From positions 24,216,001 through 24,280,000 of the forward strand of contig OX621254.1 of the NCBI GenBank assembly GCA_951640165.1: 64,000 nucleotides of DNA, in the 5' to 3' direction. A program made the translations under genes and the position numbers. The notes beneath the pieces were generated by a model. It did not search any database and was not told the DNA's origin. It was given only the letters and a program-made list of their open reading frames with translations. This DNA comes from Pseudoips prasinana. Taxonomy: Eukaryota; Arthropoda; Insecta; Lepidoptera; Nolidae. Of the stretch, positions 37,501 through 46,500 are shown one piece after another (position 1 is the first letter of the stretch; each line of letters begins with the position of its first letter).

Positions 37501-40500
37501 ATATTCAGCTGGCCGAGGAGTTGACATTCAAACGCAAAATTTAGATACTTTACGATGAGGAGTTTCCGAATCACCCCCATGTATGTTCTACGATTTTGCG
37601 TAGTTTTCGAGATAGATTATTTTTTATGATTTTTTTAGAAAATTTCACCTAACATCAGTTTTCGATTTTTTTCTCGTTCTTATGAATATTTCTGGTTCAG
37701 TTTTTGGTGATTATTTAGCATATTTTAACGGTATAACACCTTAAAACTAAGTGACTAATTAGCATAGTTTACCCTAACACCCTTAAAAGTATGGTTTATC
37801 TTATCATTGCAGAACTCACTTGGAATTTATTCGAAAGTTCAAAATTAGGGTTTGACCGCAGGACTCATAAATTTTCAAAGTATCAAAAAACGCAAAATCG
37901 TAGAACATACATGGGGGTGATTCGGATGCTCGTCATCATAAAGTATCTAAATTATGCGTTTGAACGTCAACTCCTTGGCCACCCTGTATATTTTATCTTG
38001 CAAATGTTCCTCATTTAAAACATCTTTGTTATTCTATAAAGTCTATGAGGAAGAAGAATTTTTATTGAACTAATTCAGATCTACATTGGTTCCGTATAAA
38101 GCTTACCATTTGTTCAACAAAGTTTTATCGTTCTCGTCTTCAGCGGCTTCGAGGGCTGCCTTGAAGTCTGCACACTCTAGTGTGTGGGGCAGCAGTGGAG
38201 TGCCCAAGCCGGAGTTGAGGAATAATACTGGAACTACTGCGCCGAGCTCCGACTGACCTGCAATATACGTAGAGACTACATTCGAAACGGAATCTTGACA
38301 CAATTTATTTATTTATTTTTCTTAGGAAGACCAACAGCTTTCAGCGAGATTTTTGCTTTATAAGTTATACGTGACAGAGAGCCATTAATAGGTCGCCACG
38401 CATAAAACATTGTTTACGAATCTATATGTGGTATTCTAAAATTAAAAACAAATAATAACAATAAAATTAAATTAAACACGTTCTTAAGGCTAATTAGATT
38501 AAAGATTATTATAATAAGCTAACATAACTTTTGAAAAAATTCTTGGCCTAAAAGTACCCTAAGTACCCTTCTAATCTAGCCGTCTCTGGTTTAGAGTTAA
38601 ATACGTCTTGCTCGCCACAGGAACGCATATTGACGGTAGTTGGTTGACACTAAAGGTAGATGAATAGGAACATGATGTCTCACCACTTTATTAGGCACAT
38701 TGAAATGAATTTTCGAAAGGAGATTAGGACAATCGACTGTACCGGATAGAATTTTCAACAAGTACATAATGTCGGTGATTTCTCTCCGCATGCTTAGAGG
38801 AAGAAAATGAAATTTAGCGCATAGTGCAGTATAGTCTTCAGACTTAAATTTACATTTCAAACGGTAACAAAGATATTTTATAAATTTCTTTGAATATTTT
38901 CGATACGCAATGGCGCAAGTCACTTCAGAAGTGACTTATCAGAAGAGGCTGTTCAGAAGAAGAAGTTAATAATAGAAGGTAAGACCGTTCTTTTTCTACG
39001 AAATCTGAGCAATTTCCCAAACAACGGTTGGCGTGGTTGGTACTGTTGGTAGATAGTAGGTTGGATGCCCCCACAGGATGAGATAGGGTGATGATATTCT
39101 TATATTCGCCGCCATCATCACACAGCAATCTACTATACACTATTGGAACGTGATGTTCTTCTTTTATTCCAGTGGCATGCACCACATTGTAAATTAAACT
39201 GAGCTATGTGAGACTTAATACATACATTCTTCTTACAGAAAATAGCGCAAGACCAGCAATTGTGGAGATCTTTGGGGGAAGCCTTTGTTCAGCATTGGAC
39301 GTCTTTCGGCTGATATGATGATGATGATAATGATGTGAGGCTTTAAAAATTTGTGGCGCAGTCGTTGTGCCGGAATGGCAGGGGTTGGCAATAGGGGAAG
39401 GCAACTCCCAGGTTCCGAGCCCACCATCTGGGACATGGAGCAAAAAGGGGGCCCCTGAACAGCATGCTGCATTCCCGGGCCTCCTCCCAACAGGCGCCAA
39501 AAGAACACCATGGCCGGTTAGGAATAGACGGAGCGAGTTCGACATACCCACCCACAGACACTTTTTGCGGGTGGCATGCGTAGGCGGAATGTCTATGTAA
39601 GCCAGCCCCGTCAAGAAAAATAAATGCCTTCCTGTACTTCTAAGTTCCAACTGCGAGCACTTCTGCAGGGTGCATTTTTGAAGTTACTTACGCGCTAACT
39701 CTGCTAAACACAATACTGGAAAGCGATGGTCCCTCTGTTGTTCCAGTGGCGAGCGCCAGTGCAGATCCGCCACGTGCACGCGCCAGCCGCGTCGGCGCGC
39801 GCGCACTCGCAACCGAGCTGCCGCGCCGCACTGAAGTGCGCCCTTTTCTGCGCAGCAATCTGGGGAGGACAGGTTAAAGTGTTATTGATAAGTTGAGGCA
39901 TTTCTAATCCTAGCGGTCGAATCAGTATGGTACATGGGACGGCCATACACTCACTGGTCCGTAAGTGTTTTACGAGTTAAGCATCTAGGCACGCGTTCTG
40001 CCTATATCTAGGGACAATGTCACACAGATTATTATAGCCCCAAACTAAGCAAAGCTTGTACTATGGGTACCGGGCGACGATATACATACTTATATAGATG
40101 GATGAATACTTAAATACATAGAAAACATCCATGACTCGGAAACAAATATTCGTGCTCATCACACAAATATTTCCACTTACCGGGATTCGAACCCAGAACC
40201 ACCAGCTTCGTAGGCAGGAGCACTACCAACTAGGCTACGGTGACTATGGTCTGGTGACCGTTAAAGTGGTTTTATTTCTAACCATCTCTGTGTTTCGGAA
40301 GCTGTGCTAATCAGTCGTTCTTGGTTGTGGTCGGTAGACAACAGTCGCTAAGCCATGTCGGAAGCCTATTGGGCAGCTTGAAGAACTCTGGCACCAGGGT
40401 ACCAGGAATCGGGAACGCTCCTATCTCGCTCGCAGACAGAAGAGGCGTCGGGGTGGTGGCGGCAGCCGATAGCCTAACTCCTCTCGATGCTGCGGTGGCA

Positions 40501-43500
40501 GTAAAAGAAATGTCCTCTATTTCCGCCACATGCAATCAGCTCCGGGAAAACAGTGATCTGTTTGTGGTGCTGTCCCTGTGCCTGACTGGCAGGTGTCGCG
40601 CAAACTACAGCCCTCCCACGGTACGTGTCCCAACCTCCAGGAGTATGGCGCAAAGGGGGGCACTGGAGCAGCGATCAGGCGGTAGAAGAAGTCTACGGCA
40701 GGTTAAGTTTAGTCGGTGCGAGTCCGACATAGCCATCCGCAGACACTTTTTGCGGGTCACATGCGAAGGAATTCCCCCTGCCCATACGGAAAAAGAAAAA
40801 AGACTTGCCTTGTGAATCCGCAGCGCACACGTATATGAGCATAGCCCGACGTCTCCTCAGCCTCAACCCTGGCACTCTTCCCAGTAGACATGCCTTGTGC
40901 TCCTCCGGCAGGGCCGCCACGCTGCCTGGCATTGGCGGCCCTTCCGTGTCTTCTCGTGGTGACATGCATGCTACCGGCGAAGACAGGGATATCGAGTCTG
41001 GAAAACATTTCATATGGAATTTAATAATGTTTGAAAAATATATAGTTTATCATCATGTCAGCCAAAGTACTTCCACTGTTGGACAAAAGCCTCCCCAAAG
41101 AGTGGGGGGATATGCCATAATCACAACGCTTGGCAGACGGGTTGGCGATTTTCACAGAAAAACGATGCTGCCCGTTCTCTGGTAGGTATTCTCTCGGACG
41201 ATTTCTACGCCCTCCACGTGATGAGATGGGGTGATGATATTCTATGCCATCACCACACAGCAAAATATAATCAATCCATATAATAAAATCCTAAGTAACC
41301 GGTCGCTGTCTGTACATGGAAGAGATATAAGAAAAGCTATTATAGGGGGGCTTTTATATTCATTTACGTCATTTAGTAAATAGCTTCGATAGAATAATAA
41401 TAATAATAATATCCTGGGACATTATTTACACACGGCCATCTGATCCTAAACTAAGCAGAGCTTGTACTATGGAAACCAGATAACTGATATACTACATACA
41501 TTACTTTTTTTTTTCTAAATACATACTTATATAGATAATTACACCCAAACTCAGGACAAACAGACATGTTCATGCACACAAAGTCCGCCATAATAATAAT
41601 ATTGAATTCCTTTACCTTAATATAGACAGAACCAATCAAACAAAATGTACGAGTAGTAAAATATATACAAAACTATAAATTTAGATAATTAAACCAAATA
41701 ATCTCTTTGACAATAACTTATAAGTTAAGCTAGTTAAAGAACTAGATCATTACATAAATTAAATTATATTATTTCTAAATTATGTATGCTTAACTATATT
41801 ACTACAAACATATTCTGACTATTAACAAACGTTTTTCTAAGTCGACGTGATTAAAATACATTTTTATGTTAACTTCCTCCACTTATTAGGTCAATTAAAA
41901 AGGGGCTCAATTGGGGAGTAAATTTTCATGGATGTGTTTCAGGTCAAGTGGGGTATTATATAAAAAGCTTTCGTTTTTACAACCTGTACCTACTTTATTA
42001 TTTTTTATGTAAAAACGAAACCATTTCCGTCTTCTGTAAAACACTCAATTAAAAACTGCTTTTGATATGGCAATCCATCGAAGCTATTTACTAAATGACG
42101 TAAATAAATATAGAAGAAAGGAGATGAAAATATAGGCCTGTTTGCGTGGTTGGTAAACGCTTGCTTTTCACGCTGCAGGTCCAAGGGTTCAATTCTCACC
42201 CAGGGGTTCTACCAGCTAAGTCACCGAACATTGATTTCTTAAATGACGTTCAAATGAATAAAGGTTAACAATGACTTATCGTTAAATCGGCTTCAACGTT
42301 GACAATCGATTCCGGACCATTTACGACGTCGCGTCACATGTGCACATGGAAGCCGACTTAAAGATTGATTAAGTAGTTTTAACCTTTATTTATTTGAGTG
42401 CCATTTAAGAAATCGATGTTCGGCAACTTAGCCGGTAGAGCCCCAGGACAAATATTTGTGTGCATGAACATGTCTGTTTGTCCTGAGTCTGGGTGTAATC
42501 TATATATATAAAAATCAACATCTTTCTATACTCCCATACCTATATATATCTATATATATAAAAATCAATGCCACTTTTCGTTGTAATGTTATAACTCAAC
42601 AACGCCTATACCGATTTGGCTAATTTTGGTGTTGAATTATTCGTGGAAGTCCAGGGAAGGTTTGTATGTAGAGAAAATTTAAAAAAGTCTTGAAAAAGTG
42701 TAGTAAAATCAACGTATTTAGCTATTTAAATTATTTTTTTGTTTGAATAAATGAACTTAATAATCTTTTTTTTTATTACTATGCCTTATACGTAGCGAAG
42801 CACGTACCGGGCCGCTAGTTATCTATATAATTATGTATATATACAAAAGAAAAGTAGTATATCAGTTATCAGGTTTCCATAGTACAAGCTCTGCTTAGTT
42901 TGGGATCAGATGGCCGTGTGCGAAGAATGTCCCAGGATATTATCTATTTGAACATCTACGATGACGATTGCCGGCGAATTAGATGGAGGCCCCCTCTAGG
43001 GGGTCAACATTACACTACCCTTTAAAACGTGGTGTTAATAATCCAAAGCCGTTAATATACAGGGTGGTCGAGGAGTTGACGTTCAAACGCAACATTTATA
43101 TACTTTATGATAAGGAGTATCTGAATCATAAACCATAATCTCCCTATTTAATTTTTTTTTTATACTTTAAAAAATTCTCGGTTACCGTAGCCTAGTTGGT
43201 AGTGCTCCTGCCTACGAAGCTGGTGGTCCTGGGTTCGAATCCCGGTAAGTGCAAATATTTGTGTGATGAACACGAATATTTGTTTCTGAGTCATGGATGT
43301 TTTCTATGTATATAAGTATTTATCTATCTATATAAGTATGTACATTCAGTCAAAAAAGTATCGGGAATGGATGATTTGTTTATGGTTCCAAATTCATTTT
43401 TTTATTTTTTTGTTGTTTATAGATTGGCACAACTTTTTTCCATTTTGGCGCGGAGTTTGAGTTGCATCTGTTATTTATATTAAATACAGTGCTGGTTTTA

Positions 43501-46500
43501 GTAATATCATATATAGTGTGTATTGTGAATTTCATAATGGACAAAAATATCGAACAAAGAGTTTGTCTTAAATTTTGCATCGCTAATGGAATTTCGTGTT
43601 CGGAGTCACTGCAAATGTTACAGAAGGCTTACGGTGAATCGACTTTATCAAAAACTCGTGCTTATGAGTGGTTCAAAGCGTTCAAAAGCGGTCGAGATGT
43701 GATGAAAGATTTGACTCGCTCTGGTAGGCCATCAACGTCTGCAACTGAAGTTAACATCGCAAAAGTGAAGGAAATAGTGACTGAAAATCCTCATTCAACT
43801 CTGAGAGAGATAGCCGCCGAACTTTCTGTATCTCACGACTACTCACGAGTCGATTCGTACCATTTTAACTAATTATTTGGGTATGAAACATGTTGCCGCT
43901 CGGCTAGTCCCAAAAGATCTAAATTTTCTCCAAAAACTCAATCGCATGAAAGTCGCTGAGGACATGGTAGAACGAGTCAATTCCGACCCAACATTCATGA
44001 AACGCATTGTTACTGGTGACGAGACGTGGGTTCACGAGTTTGACATGCAAACTAGTCAACAAGCTTCGGAGTGGCGCCTTCGAACTGAACCGAAAAAACC
44101 ACGCCAAAGTCGATCAAAAGTCAAAGTCATGTTGAGTGTTTTCTTTGATTATCGCGGTGTTGTGCACTCTGAATTCTTACCGGAAGGTCGAACGGTAACT
44201 AAAGAATATTATTTGAGCGTTATGCGGCGTTTAAGAGAGCAAATTCGACGAAAAAGGCCAGATTTGCGGAAAGAAAATTCTTGGATTTTGCACCACGATA
44301 ATGCGCCTTCGCACAAGGCCATCATTGTGAACGAATTTTTGACCAAACACTCAACAAATACCATCCAGCAACCACCATATTCATCAGATATGGCTCCAGC
44401 TGACTTCTTTCTTTTTCCTTAACTCAAATTATCACTTCGTGGTACCCGTTTTCAATCGGTAGAAGACATAAAGGAGAATTCGCGACGAGAACTGAACTCA
44501 ATTCCGAAAGCAGCGTTTAAAAAATGTCAGTTCTGCAATGATTAGATAAACCATTATTTTTAGAGTGTTAGGTTAAACTATGCTAATTAGTTATCGTAAA
44601 AAAGTTAACCAGAACTGTTCAACAGAACGAGAAAAAAATCGAAAACTGATGTTAGGTAAAAAATACAAAAAAAATCATTAAAAAATATTATATCTAGAAA
44701 CCTACGCAAAATCGTAGAACATACATGGGGGTGATTCGCAAACTCCTCATCTTAAAGTATCTACATTTTGCGTTTGAACCTCAACCCCTCGGTCAGCCTG
44801 TATACATAACACTAAAAGGTAAGAGTTCATTAGTAAATGGACATATTAATGTTGTTGCCTTGTTGCATGCATTACGGTATTAAAATGTTTTTGTTATGTT
44901 GAAAACGATGGAAAATTATAAAAGTGGTTCTTGCGGATACGGCGTGAGTAGTTTGCTTTTAATTTTTTATATCAGAGGGCGACAATCGAGCAATTGTGTC
45001 ACCTGATGGTAAGTGATCACCGCCGCCCATGGACACTCGCAATGCGCGAGTCGCGGGTGTGTTGCCGGCCTTTAAGAGTTAGCAAACCAGTGTTGCTGAC
45101 CCTTCCCCGACCCCAATTTTATTTTGTTACTAGCTGTGCCCCGCGTTAAATTTTATAAATTATCACAGCTCCTCCCCCGGAGGTGATAGCATGATAATAT
45201 GTATGCCTATATAAGAGGTCAGGTCAACACCCGACCTCTTAGTAATATTCATGCAAAATTTGAAGTAAATCCGTGCAGTACTTTTTGAGTTTAGTCCGGA
45301 CATAGATACAGACAAACAGACTAAAATTCTAAAAACTATATTTTTGGCTTCGATATCGATTTAGTTCAGGCCCCAAGTATTCTTTAAAAAAAATATTCAT
45401 TGTGCAGTATTGACTTCCCTACAATTTTATTAAATGTATAAATAATAATATCTTGGGACATTATTTACACACGGCCATCTGATTCCAAACTAAGCAGAGC
45501 TTTTACTATGGAATCCAGATAACTGATATACTACGTTTTTTTGCAAATACATACTTATATAGATGAATTACACTCAGACTCAGGACAAACAGATTCAATA
45601 ACTTCTTTATTTTAACGGTCTTACAGAATGCGGTGTTTCTAAATGTTACTGTTTTATTATGACAATGACAATAACTTGATACGAGCTAGCTAAATATCAT
45701 TTCTGTAATAAAATAAATTTTATAAATGTTTTCATACAAGATGTACCTAAATATCTATGTTACTAGAAATAATATCTAATGTATACAACTATATTACTAC
45801 AAACATGTTCTGACTATTTACAAGCGCTTTTTTAAAGTCTACGTGAATAAAAACCTTTTTTATTTTTATTTATTTTATTTTATTTACAGCTGTGCTCACA
45901 AATTCGTTCGAGTGGTTGTCGAAAACTAAACCTCGTCATTTAGTTTAGAGTAAGAAAGCTAAAATATTAGTTATTTTTCTTCTTGAACACTTCAAAATCT
46001 AATATCTAATGACTGCCCGTGTCGCGCAACGGCTAAGACAGTCGCCTCGCCGCTTCGTGTCGCGGGTTCGAGTTCCGCGCCGGACCACTATTTGTGTGAC
46101 CCATAAATAGTTGTTCTGAGTCTGGATGTAATTTGTGTCCGTCTATTACTTATATGTTTGTAAAGTACCCCGCCACACATGGAAGATTCCCTAGTGCAGC
46201 CTAGGTATTTTTAAACAGACAAAATAATATCTCTTGATTCTTGGTTTCGTACTTTTTACGTCATGAATGCACAGACAGACAAACAAAATTTCCAAAAACG
46301 CTGGATATGGGTTCCATTGGTTATCTTTCAACACCTGGTTATTATTTTCTATGTACAAAAACGAATTTCATACAGATTTATTATATGTATAGAAGTTACG
46401 TTTCGTGTGTTCAAATTCACAATCGGTCAAGTGACAAAGTCGAAAACTGTCTAAATTGGCGCTTGGTATATATCGTGAATGCTCAAATTTAAATAACGTT

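Larger units (their letters stand above)
42135..42965 (+). repeat. SINE-C copy holding a MITE and a Helitron
   Basis: The head at 42135-42204 is separated from the body by the MITE (42205-42442). The body is split again by a Helitron (42499-42818) and resumes to CCCAGGATATTAT at 42955. Confidence 0.8.
43060..44800 (+). mobile_element. Mariner element with long TIRs, SINE-A inside
   Basis: TA-flanked. The ends AGGGTGGTCGAGGAGTTGAC and the complementary ...CCCCTCGGTCAGCCT form ~95-bp inverted repeats also seen at 37506-37986. SINE-A (43185-43345) interrupts the 5' non-coding part. The transposase is broken. Confidence 0.85.

Noticed and set aside
40321..40815. 164-codon plus-strand open frame
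   Set aside because: It spans the end of the 5S-like repeat and repeat K, and shares only the K tail with 39367-39600. No protein family is recognised, so it is treated as a repeat-borne chance frame.
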